Virus record (IMG/VR): IMGVR_UViG_3300007538_000020 | Coordinates: 1-64,000 of that record | DNA: 64,000 bases | Source: a virus | Direction: 5' to 3' (one strand) | In this document: in pieces, positions 58,501 through 64,000 of the stretch | Layout: every line of letters starts with the position of its first letter | Position numbering within the stretch: the stretch's first letter is position 1 | The notes under the pieces: generated by a model | Databases searched by the model: none | Seen by the model: only the letters and a program-made list of their open reading frames with translations | What the model was told of the DNA's origin: nothing | Position numbers and translations under genes: made by a program

Positions 58501-61019
58501 TTTCCTTTTTTATATTTTACATCTTCTTCTTCATATACACTTTCATTATCTTCTAAAACAGATTCTTCTGTTTGACCACTAGTATCTATTACATCTGGGT
58601 CTGTATTTAAAGTAGGTTTAGTTTTAGTTTTAGGTTTAGCTTTAGCTTTAGACTTAGGAGGAGTCTTTGGTTTTTTACTTAACTCTTTTTCTAAATCTAT
58701 TACGCCTTCAGAAATTAATGTAGCAGCTTCAGCGAATAAGTCCTCATACTTATTCATTAAATCAATTTCTTCTTGTGTTAAATCTACACCTTTGAGTTGT
58801 TTGTCTATTATTTCTAATATTCTTCTTTGAGAAGGTTTTTCGTCAGTAGATGTTGTTGCATCTGATTCTTCTTCTGTATCTGTTTCTGATTCTTTTTGAG
58901 ACTGTTTAAAGTTTTCATACTTTAAATCTATTTCCTTTTTCTTATCTTCTGAAAGATTAGGATACATTAGTTTTAACTCTTCAAATAATTTATCTACAGT
59001 ATCAGCATCATTATTATTAATAGCTTCATCAAAAGAAATTTCTTTTTCTTTAATTACTTTATCAAAAGCATCTTTAACTTCTTTCTCTCTTTGGTCATTA
59101 ATATCTTTTTCTCTTTTAGTGGCATACTCAGAATCTTTTAATTTTCTATAATTATCTGTGTTGTTAGTTACTTGTATTTCAGATGCTAATATATTAGCTA
59201 CTTTTTTCTGTACATCTCCATCTATCTCATCTATTAAAAAATCAACTTCACCAAAAGGTTTATTAGTATCTTCTTTTATTTTTTCTTGTAAAGATTTTAA
59301 TTCTCTAGAATTAGATTCTAATTTAGATTGTAAAAATTCTATATCTTTTTCTGATAAATTCTTTCTGGTATCTTCCTCAGATAATACACCTTCAATTACT
59401 TTATTTTCGTTTAATAATTGATTACCTCTTATTACAGAATCTTTAATTAAATTATCTACATTAGATAAATTAGCTTTACTATATATATCAAATAAAGATG
59501 CTTTAGCTTTAGTTATAGTTTCTTTGTTAAGAAGTATATTAGCTAAGTTATTAAAAGCTTCTAATCTAACATTAGTTAATGAACCATCAAATTCATTAGT
59601 TACTTTATTCCAAGTATTTTCTATAATGTCTACTGCTTTTAGATATTCTCCTTTTTTATTTTTAATAACATTAGGATCTAATCCAGCTGCAACAGCTTCT
59701 TCCTCTGTCATATTGAACATCTCATCTAAAGTAGCTTTAAACTGTTCAATAGTTCCTTGTTCAGCATTATGAAATGCTAAGTTATATAACATTTTCTTTT
59801 GAAGTTGTTCATATTTAACTTCATCATTATTAGCTATAGCTTCTTGCATTTCAGCATAAAGTTTAGAATTTTTATTAAAAATATCTTTAACTTTATCTTT
59901 ATTTTTATTAGCAAATGCCATTGCTTTTTCTTCTTGCTGAGCATATGTAGGAGCACCTTTTATCTTTGATATAGCATCATTCAATTTTTGTCCTCCAGCC
60001 TCAAAAGCAACACCACCAACTGCACCTAATAGACCTGCTGTTAAACCTTCATCAGAAGTTAAATAATCCATAAACCTACTAGATATAGTAGTATCATCTT
60101 GAATATTTAAAGCATCTCTTTCATTATCTTTTGCTATAAAATCCATTAAAACCTCTTCACCATATTCACCAGCAGCGTTCATAAAATATTCTTTTCCTCT
60201 CTTTTTAATCCAAGGAGAAGCAGCATCAGCAAATCTAGAAGCAGTTTTAATTCCTCTCATTAAAGTATAGTATTGAGGAATTTCAAACATTAAATTTATT
60301 TTAGATTGGTATACTATATCCATAGCTTCATTTAAAGCTACTTCATTAGAAACACCTTGACTTAATAATGATTTATAAGTTTGAGAAGCATTTTGCATAG
60401 CTTCTACGTAATTCATTGAATAAGCACTAGTAAGAGCACTACCAAATTTAGTTGCGTTAGCTCCTAGTTTTAAAGCTTGTAATCCTAAAGAAGTAGCTCT
60501 ACCAATAGCCATACCAGGAACCATATAACCTAATGATTCTAATACAGTATCACCATTTCTCATCCACCATTCAAAAGATAATGGGTCAAACTCTTCACTA
60601 CCAGGAATAGATCTACTGAACTCTGGAAGTTCTTCATCTAATTTATCTTTTAATCCTCTTACTGATTCTGATACAGTGTTTGTAAAATCTCTTTCTAATC
60701 CTAATATTTCAGGAATATCTAATAGAAAACCTATTGATTCTGGTATAGTTAAAGCAGCCTTACCTATACCTCTTAAAGTCATATTACCTAATTTAGTTAG
60801 TCTAGATTGCTTTTCATTCAAATCTTCCATTATAGTAGAAGATGTAACATTGTTATAGTTTACACCATATTTATCTGCATACTTCTGTATTACAGGATCT
60901 AAAGTTACACTGTTAGGGTCTGGAAAATTAACCCTATCTATTTTAAATTGTTGTTTAGGATCTTGTAGAGGATCTAAACTGTTGTTAAAATTTATATCTT
61001 TAAATATACTGTTAGCCAT
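49548..61019 (-). CDS. Giant virion RNA-polymerase-like protein with metalloprotease motif, 3823 aa
   Basis: A single frame encodes a giant multidomain protein. SDFDVDK at residues 2934-2940 (Asp2935, 2937, 2939) matches the D-x-D-x-D metal-binding loop of double-psi beta-barrel RNA polymerases, and FRIPNQGHNLMVPLKIQGFLPPSMGDLVVVSPEML upstream fits the same barrel. IVHELLHAALH has the zinc-protease motif H1479-E-x-x-H1483. Two Pro/Lys-rich linkers lie near residues 781-800 and 1325-1360. The N-terminal ~400 residues contain hydrophobic, alanine/glycine-rich segments possibly for membrane passage. crAss-like phages carry such giant polymerases in the virion to transcribe early genes. The protease may process this or neighbouring proteins. 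Confidence 0.85.
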   Translation of the reverse strand: MANSIFKDINFNNSLDPLQDPKQQFKIDRVNFPDPNSVTLDPVIQKYADKYGVNYNNVTSSTIMEDLNEKQSRLTKLGNMTLRGIGKAALTIPESIGFLLDIPEILGLERDFTNTVSESVRGLKDKLDEELPEFSRSIPGSEEFDPLSFEWWMRNGDTVLESLGYMVPGMAIGRATSLGLQALKLGANATKFGSALTSAYSMNYVEAMQNASQTYKSLLSQGVSNEVALNEAMDIVYQSKINLMFEIPQYYTLMRGIKTASRFADAASPWIKKRGKEYFMNAAGEYGEEVLMDFIAKDNERDALNIQDDTTISSRFMDYLTSDEGLTAGLLGAVGGVAFEAGGQKLNDAISKIKGAPTYAQQEEKAMAFANKNKDKVKDIFNKNSKLYAEMQEAIANNDEVKYEQLQKKMLYNLAFHNAEQGTIEQFKATLDEMFNMTEEEAVAAGLDPNVIKNKKGEYLKAVDIIENTWNKVTNEFDGSLTNVRLEAFNNLANILLNKETITKAKASLFDIYSKANLSNVDNLIKDSVIRGNQLLNENKVIEGVLSEEDTRKNLSEKDIEFLQSKLESNSRELKSLQEKIKEDTNKPFGEVDFLIDEIDGDVQKKVANILASEIQVTNNTDNYRKLKDSEYATKREKDINDQREKEVKDAFDKVIKEKEISFDEAINNNDADTVDKLFEELKLMYPNLSEDKKKEIDLKYENFKQSQKESETDTEEESDATTSTDEKPSQRRILEIIDKQLKGVDLTQEEIDLMNKYEDLFAEAATLISEGVIDLEKELSKKPKTPPKSKAKAKPKTKTKPTLNTDPDVIDTSGQTEESVLEDNESVYEEEDVKYKKGNIITFAYLHIEKNEDLEDVYDENGNLVINNLINNDLLDRDKILPGERFSIIIDEEYAKENNIEINSKNLHKIPYVIVDSNNKKVAYVHAFQNQVTSLDRIDPNIARLISEKNTKEAQKQLLELRTKLFDSLVTNNNPVTIEITDKNNGVFNKTDNYGSLVEKLGDGQTLDSDIAFGYADDVNALQIIGNPDLSDSEIDVSNVNKFKKGTVFALIPTFARGSKNPNKKVLMPWAVVPRQLDQNAIEKALYILQNWDRYDNPTELAKLGFPAEINSASKLLNYIVYNGNNSNNFKVVRDSKTKEIRIFTTKSSKGGWTTEYFTNKDESKIRELLSNLRYNILKGDYINMEFDNNQLVYKGKISNREFLGRNLTTNVKGLPYSESNPGKKYYNLQPVISFKVIDETSKKEESTYKPNNKEVLIPDTENTKFTNEDLEYVQTEKAVGNIAKKYPSILAEYKKDKQGFKNIREFAEAYINKALTNKNEPATKSVKPKAKPKPKAKPKPKPKTPPKTPPKGKSSGKTNPLGKVIDLDDVENPNDLFFIDSSVTFNSQLGNIHNIRQLTKLVGNEYDVLPELISKDPELSIIYDKILNNLKGNLPTFKYYYAQDKKIAKYNANTNTILINTKAIKKSSRDIEYVIVHELLHAALHKHTGNKDLQQLYKEAKEKIKDDKFNYALSSIDEFLSEAFSNKEFKERLKNTDKDKSVFDKFIDFIKSLFGISTKNNSIYELVDKHVSDILNYDNKYSNNKLNSEEKSYDLYENFLVPELSIFETDEILKSSSKVLLDFILRNPDKKIDEAVSKLKNILLETKEEIELLDSEDPILERYESILANDFNNPTFKKIVEKSIAYIKSLDKIITYSELLEDEYDEDLELDSIGSESYGREAFQVNPKDSASARMKKFLAFIPERIKNTKGAFENKVNIFNMTSYLPYDVVYNNLVLNLSNVPIEEIYDRLQELGRYNSMYHYIAEKLNEFKNSKNQDSVAVYKEFMSNFSKQHAKFVTAQFTKNDNNNTLRFIYSNRREANELIITNWYENFKNTNLNKNVKYSNNQLVYDLKRINKILENYRIIKDNQQSIEVKLSYLRPLLKDLGIDISPETISIIVNSPQLINRKYTATKFLSSVYRIFESLESIKEGDNAIDNNPFSKESNNIKMLSLAELLTNNNVYSTMFRNEEGKNIYSVFANHALSKKMRDLFNANSTFRLALNNSPFHKDSFITQKLNSGEWNSTNFEYAIFSNFNKIGDYGNGKPFKNLSPQEREITKLIGFMNEGNSTGWFISPTQSDKPTIPFIKMPKFRVSFVNNRLDSESLNNLYSIYISEFNRIREAHRLIDAIKTTTDPALKKRLESKLVLNYHYKKDKLSKDGEAFKFVIFPTLNKTSLSTENSTFLLTDPLYNPEVHKEQILNALNDIFIKLKEEKIKQLQKLNLVNNKGNILSKYIDVNYSKQKDKDIDLLDSYIYNSLLSQIVYSSLMDNDLAFTKNLDDASKRAAKNLAPGLDFFLEGSFRAAIVKDIYYPLKNKDKFLEDLKSIVKDKKTYDKLVEEYSKDMNGTDAQAIVTLDTYEKMLDGLGRLDKDYKRIINKIRNNQKLSNKDLYKVLGPLKPVYVEDVWDDTLKVYVPKYIKFSAFPLINELVNNNNFTQLKELKDKMENKDNPVDILFFESASKIGSQGIQPIVNENYELLDLDPDNINVLPWSGMRLQQEVPFDAEKNKVNLVSQARKLLFEALKEFDANAEEKKALFEDLHLYTVQENYRNLIVATLESYYDPETKRYQINNIDKFKEVILREAESRGFDENFLQALETLDNKFLIPLYLTPYSEQIESLLLSIFTNKLVKQKMSGKSFVQASNFAFNKVIDTESELFKNAKNKIQYIRDNSNSLDTLSIESETKIDWSRYKKENKNNYEVSSKGDKRFSALYAKLNDGRTIEEAYQLDVKGYRVQGNDWKLGKGKAPLNKMTKEESYQAYKSLWEQYLNENPDLEKDLYQKAKGKTLTDQFATTDISQARALSDILNERFNQKSNEEARTLPEGIYLPNIFKSYFSDINNIPEELLRVVGFRIPNQGHNLMVPLKIQGFLPPSMGDLVVVSPEMLKRMGSDFDVDKLYIYFKNVDPITKQVVKYSESLDEKDVENRYVEKVEELLALYLRENKSKLKTFSFYKKEYEKAIKSNKDTQRLLEDYAEQLEEAKTREEEDEIREKIELLNVKTLFLNKEFKEIEEDYITSKKSLINELINKKYIPDFETFKEQSPAAQNTLKARQNKIIDMYLDVLTNPKLLERMLKPNEIDVLKEVNDHYSQYDEQTEVISPFSSVTQDAYFESNVVGKTAVGITSLFSTFFSQAQYTNFALKTNDVIKGVKFKKDDSDELYTDVDLDKAGSYNNKELFGLFKLNKIRGVVNNTYISDILQIFQSAAVDNAKEQQLNKANLNIETLPTAMYIAISGIDDLSLIVGFLKQPAIVKYIEILKASKSSLNKYVKTTYEEEAEIQTINYFNNKIKELKGKPFTATDIGIFSKKGLENNLKINKNLESLNNQQKILFYEAQLKILHTYMQYSNTAAKLTEVINGLNIDTQSVGKNFTDLVKNINLSDKYRESTQLSEEAVKALPFRNVDDFYTKTFAGELMDKAYRPVISLYNNNSLYPYNSKLFYDINADILKSLGSDELSQKLSRDVKKALIQFLMTYKKNNLYSTEVTFDEYRKNILKGIGARLLKYKTDNPDNWLMQRMNIELADNKELFVDKITLNTNQLESTERIYGMKTVADMLSSDNAEEALLAKDLIAYSYLTTGGLRSSNGLSSIIPIEYLVSIGFGDAYNSKEFYSILNNNPINEIKMSKLFVQQFFRNNPNKAPEIVNGRFSKDKRTVSIDITKNTTPDTLLVTDFVKLYNKEKRRSELYMIYDETDTHRIFEKVNQLNNEYSMNSFLTKSVNEVAVEVPINKEETPTLNSDLLPTSSPFGSLLDPSQLTIDDLRDQITDEDMVEGDDCGPPPF

Positions 61020-63945
61020 TTAAAATATTGTTTATGTATTTTTGTGTTTCAAGAGGTAAAGCTGTTATATCTTTTTTATCGTATTTAATCCATTTGTCCA
61101 CATTACCTGTTCCCCAGTTATAAGCTGCTAAAGCTAAAACTTTGTCTCCTTTATATTTATCTAATAATGCTTCTAAATAATCTCTTCCTAATCTATATTG
61201 ATGTTTTATTTGTTCTTCAGCTGATAATTGTTCATAATTATCAGGAAGAGGTTTAATATTAAAACCAGGATTTTTACCTGTAGCTGACATTATTTGTGTT
61301 AGTCCAAATGCTCCTTTTTTAGAAACAGCAGATGGATCATAATTACTTTCTTGTTTCATCAAAGGTATCATTAATTCAGTAGCCATATTTTGATATATAT
61401 TATCTTTATTATTAGTTATAATTCCTGTGCTATCTTCTGTATTATCTTCGTTATCAAATATAATAGCCATTATGTTTTCTTTAGTAGGAACTATATCAGC
61501 AAATTTATCTTCAGTAGTTTGATTATTTGTTTGATTATCAGTTACTTTTTTTTTTTCGTTTTCAGCTGCCTGATTAAAGTTTTCTAAAAAATACTGAATT
61601 TGATTAGGAGAAAAACCATGTTGTTGAAGACCTTGTATAAAATAAGCTCTTTTTTGTTCAGCATCTAAATAAGGATTAGGTAATATTTCTGTTTCTAATT
61701 TATTTAAATCATAGAACATATTTAAAGCATCTAAAGTAGTATTAGCTTTTACTGTTATACCTTTATAAGTAACATCTAATTTACCTCCACTATCTTGATT
61801 ATTAAAAATATCTCTTGATAATTCTATTTTAGTATCTCCAACTTTAAATTCTGCGTATGTTCCTAAAGAATTTCTTAATTGATTTTCCATACTTTGAATA
61901 TATGAATAATCTAATTGACTTTGTAAACCTATTTCTTGTAACAATCCTACATCTTCAATAGGATATTCTATTTTAAGCTTATCATTAATAGCTATATCAG
62001 CCATCCATTTATTATCACCAGGATCATAAGTAAGAGCAAAACTAGCATTATAAAAATTATCAACATTTAATTTATCATCATCAACTTTATCTTTTTCACT
62101 TGCTTGTGAATTTTCATATAAAAATTTATTAACTAATTTTTTCTCATCTTCAGTTAAAGGTCTATTATCAGTAGTTCTAATTTCGTTAGAAGGATTAAAT
62201 GCTAAAGCAGTTTTAATTGTACTTATAACTCCTTCTCTTGCTCTTTTAGTATCTGGATTAAAGCCAGCAGGTATAACAAAAGATAAAGTAGAAAAAGAAG
62301 TAGCTTGTGTTAAATTATTTAATTTACCTACTATTTCTTTATACTGAGGAGAATAATTACTTAAATATTCATCTCTTTTTTTATTAGCGGCTTCTATTGT
62401 TTTATCACTTAGCTTTAAATCTTTTAAATCACTTCTTAATACAACATTAGTAGCTAATGGATAATAACCTGGTTTTATTTCTTCGAAACTGTCTACTACT
62501 TTTACAGGATGTGGCAGTAAAGGATTACCTGCATTACTTCTTTGTGCTCTATATAAAGTAATAGCTTCTTCTTCTAAAGCTTGTTCATAAACTTTATCAG
62601 CATTTTTTAATACTTCTGGATGTAAATCGCCATTTTTTAATTGTCTATTTAAATCTCCTAAAATTTGTTTTACTCCATTGTAAGTACTCCAATCTTTTTC
62701 TCTAATAGAATTTATAGGTAAAACAGAGTTAGCGTAAAAGTTATTATATGTTTGTTGTTGAGCTTGACTTAGATTATCATAATCTAAACCAGATACAATT
62801 AAAGATGTAAATCCTTTTCCATTATCTACATATTCAAAATTAACGTTAGGTATTTCTAATCCTTTATCTTGAAAAGCAGTTGTATATTGTGTACTTATTT
62901 CACTTATATATTCTTTATCTCTTTGTTCATTTGTTTCTGATAAAGCTTCTAAGTGTTTAGTCATTCCTTGAAAAGTATTAGCTGAACTTGGTAATAAAGG
63001 TTGTTGAGTTCTACTAGTAGCTATAGATGTTAAACTAGCAAAAGTACTTTCACTTGCTTTTTTACTACCACTACCACTACCATCTTTAGAAGGAGATACT
63101 TTTTTATTCATTTGTTCTGTTACAGAATGTTCATACATTCTTATTAAATTAACTCCTAAAACATCTTCTCTATATTTATTAATATCATATTCTAATCCTA
63201 AATCTTTTTCATAAGAAGCTTTTCTAAAAGCAAGACCTTCACCTTGACCTTCAAATAATGTATTAGTATATTCTTTATTATCACCTGTGATAAAATTAAG
63301 TAACATATCTTTATCTATGTATTCTTCTTGACCATATTCTCCTTCTTGATAATAATAAATTTCTCCATCTTCGGATTTACCTATTTTAAGGTCTGGAAAA
63401 TATGTTTTAATTTTTTCTAAAGAAGGTTTTAATAAATTGAAATGCCCTTGATATTCTTTTATCCAATCAGTTTTAGGTGTAAATTCATACCAAGATGGAT
63501 CAAAATCTTCACCTTTTTTTGTTTGTATATAATTTCCACTTTTATCTAAGTAATTAAATACAGCTCCTTTATTCTCTCTATTTATTTTTTCAGCTTCAGA
63601 TCTATATTTCTCATCATATAATATATTCTTATATTCAGGATTATTAGAAATCTCTCTGGCTAATGATTTTATGTTAGCCATTGCTTTAGATGAATTACCA
63701 GTTTTTTGAAGCTCTGTTAATATAGATTCTATTTGAGGATTATATTTCTCTTTAAACATAGTAGCTCTTTCACTAGTTCTATAACCTCCTTCAGGAAGTA
63801 GTTTAGCTAGTTCATCTGCAGTAGTATTAGCTTTATCAAAATCTGTTTGTTTTTGATTTAATGCTATAATAGCTTCTTTAAAAGGAAGCTCTGGTACTGG
63901 ATTTGGTATGTTATCTATTGATGGTAATTTAAAAAATCTAGCCAT
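61012..63945 (-). CDS. Large virion protein with C-terminal lytic transglycosylase, 977 aa
   Basis: The last ~120 residues match an SLT-type transglycosylase: MKQESNYDPSAVSKKGAFGLTQIM with catalytic Glu866, and LALAAYNWGTGNVDKW. Such domains cut peptidoglycan during DNA entry. The N-terminal ~840 residues are mixed, unassigned and rich in Asp, Glu, Lys and Asn. It overlaps the giant gene by 8 bases at its end, so the two are co-translated. Most likely a virion-carried wall-degrading and ejection protein. Confidence 0.85.
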   Translation of the reverse strand: MARFFKLPSIDNIPNPVPELPFKEAIIALNQKQTDFDKANTTADELAKLLPEGGYRTSERATMFKEKYNPQIESILTELQKTGNSSKAMANIKSLAREISNNPEYKNILYDEKYRSEAEKINRENKGAVFNYLDKSGNYIQTKKGEDFDPSWYEFTPKTDWIKEYQGHFNLLKPSLEKIKTYFPDLKIGKSEDGEIYYYQEGEYGQEEYIDKDMLLNFITGDNKEYTNTLFEGQGEGLAFRKASYEKDLGLEYDINKYREDVLGVNLIRMYEHSVTEQMNKKVSPSKDGSGSGSKKASESTFASLTSIATSRTQQPLLPSSANTFQGMTKHLEALSETNEQRDKEYISEISTQYTTAFQDKGLEIPNVNFEYVDNGKGFTSLIVSGLDYDNLSQAQQQTYNNFYANSVLPINSIREKDWSTYNGVKQILGDLNRQLKNGDLHPEVLKNADKVYEQALEEEAITLYRAQRSNAGNPLLPHPVKVVDSFEEIKPGYYPLATNVVLRSDLKDLKLSDKTIEAANKKRDEYLSNYSPQYKEIVGKLNNLTQATSFSTLSFVIPAGFNPDTKRAREGVISTIKTALAFNPSNEIRTTDNRPLTEDEKKLVNKFLYENSQASEKDKVDDDKLNVDNFYNASFALTYDPGDNKWMADIAINDKLKIEYPIEDVGLLQEIGLQSQLDYSYIQSMENQLRNSLGTYAEFKVGDTKIELSRDIFNNQDSGGKLDVTYKGITVKANTTLDALNMFYDLNKLETEILPNPYLDAEQKRAYFIQGLQQHGFSPNQIQYFLENFNQAAENEKKKVTDNQTNNQTTEDKFADIVPTKENIMAIIFDNEDNTEDSTGIITNNKDNIYQNMATELMIPLMKQESNYDPSAVSKKGAFGLTQIMSATGKNPGFNIKPLPDNYEQLSAEEQIKHQYRLGRDYLEALLDKYKGDKVLALAAYNWGTGNVDKWIKYDKKDITALPLETQKYINNILNG

Positions 63946-64000
63946 TATCCTTCTAATTTTTTACCTTTATATGTAATGTTACCTAATGCATCAATATCAA
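63945..64000 (-). CDS. C-terminal end of another leftward gene (partial)
   Basis: The minus strand encodes DIDALGNITYKGKKLEG and TAA, which overlaps the start of the transglycosylase gene by one base (TAATG). The rest lies outside the window. It is presumably another virion or structural protein of the same leftward operon. Confidence 0.6.
   Translation of the reverse strand, partial: DIDALGNITYKGKKLEG

Noticed and set aside
1-64000. Stop-codon reassignment, known in some crAss-like phages
   Set aside because: Genes of several thousand codons, including the 3823-codon frame, read normally with the standard code, and TAG serves as terminator at 859, 9606, 12066 and 39809.
1-64000. CRISPR array or insertion sequence
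   Set aside because: No regularly spaced repeats and no transposase-like frame were found. The only mobile elements are the two introns.

Overview
The window is strongly AT-rich, gene-dense viral DNA. It is most consistent with a large tailed phage of the crAss-like group (Crassvirales) infecting a Bacteroidetes host. Four observations support this. There are two large opposed gene blocks: rightward small, replication and nucleotide genes at 575-45650, and leftward giant genes at 45721-63945. The replication set combines a family B DNA polymerase, a DnaB-like helicase, a Toprim primase, an SF2 helicase, a Sak4-like ATPase, uracil-DNA glycosylase and PD-(D/E)XK nucleases. A 3823-residue leftward protein carries an RNA-polymerase-like DFDVD motif, as giant crAss-like virion polymerase proteins do. 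Promoter-like sites resemble the Bacteroidetes TTTG / TAnnTTTG form. The genus cannot be assigned from sequence reading alone. Layout: 1-574 is noncoding, with a leftward promoter whose predicted transcript shows no reading frame. 575-4809 holds many tiny, mostly unknown genes, several with membrane helices, separated by long RNA hairpins. 4833-10040 is an RNA island. It contains a phage-borne tmRNA with an unusually long tag frame, a CAT tRNA, a tRNA-Leu(UAA) split by a group I intron encoding an HNH endonuclease, tRNA-Lys(TTT), tRNA-Arg(TCT) and a second CAT tRNA resembling tRNA-Ile2, plus unassigned structured RNA. The recognised tRNAs read A/T-ending codons. 10433-15266 holds unknown genes, a radical SAM enzyme and its FETNSSSTHS-motif neighbour. 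15298-29603 is the replication and nucleotide block: class II (B12) ribonucleotide reductase, a class I glutamine-amidotransferase-like gene, a first amidoligase, PolB, helicases, a Sak4-like ATPase, a possible ssDNA-binding protein and primase. 29584-37065 holds a gamma-glutamylcyclotransferase-like gene, a uracil-DNA glycosylase gene interrupted exactly between GQD and PYH by a group-I-like intron with a LAGLIDADG endonuclease, an ATP-grasp ligase, a class II glutamine amidotransferase and a second amidoligase. 37074-45650 holds nucleases, nucleotide-pool enzymes (a DUF5664-HAD fusion and two MazG-like proteins), small membrane proteins that may belong to a lysis cassette, and a PP2A-like phosphatase. 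The two blocks converge on a strong bidirectional terminator at 45664-45702. The leftward block encodes an unknown 1267-residue protein, the 3823-residue polymerase/metalloprotease protein and a 977-residue protein ending in a lytic transglycosylase domain. These are probably virion-carried proteins acting at infection. The most interesting features are the tmRNA, the two introns placed in highly conserved sites, and the dispersed amidoligase / ATP-grasp / amidotransferase / cyclotransferase set. That set resembles phage systems proposed to make amide- or isopeptide-linked modifications; its product here is unknown.
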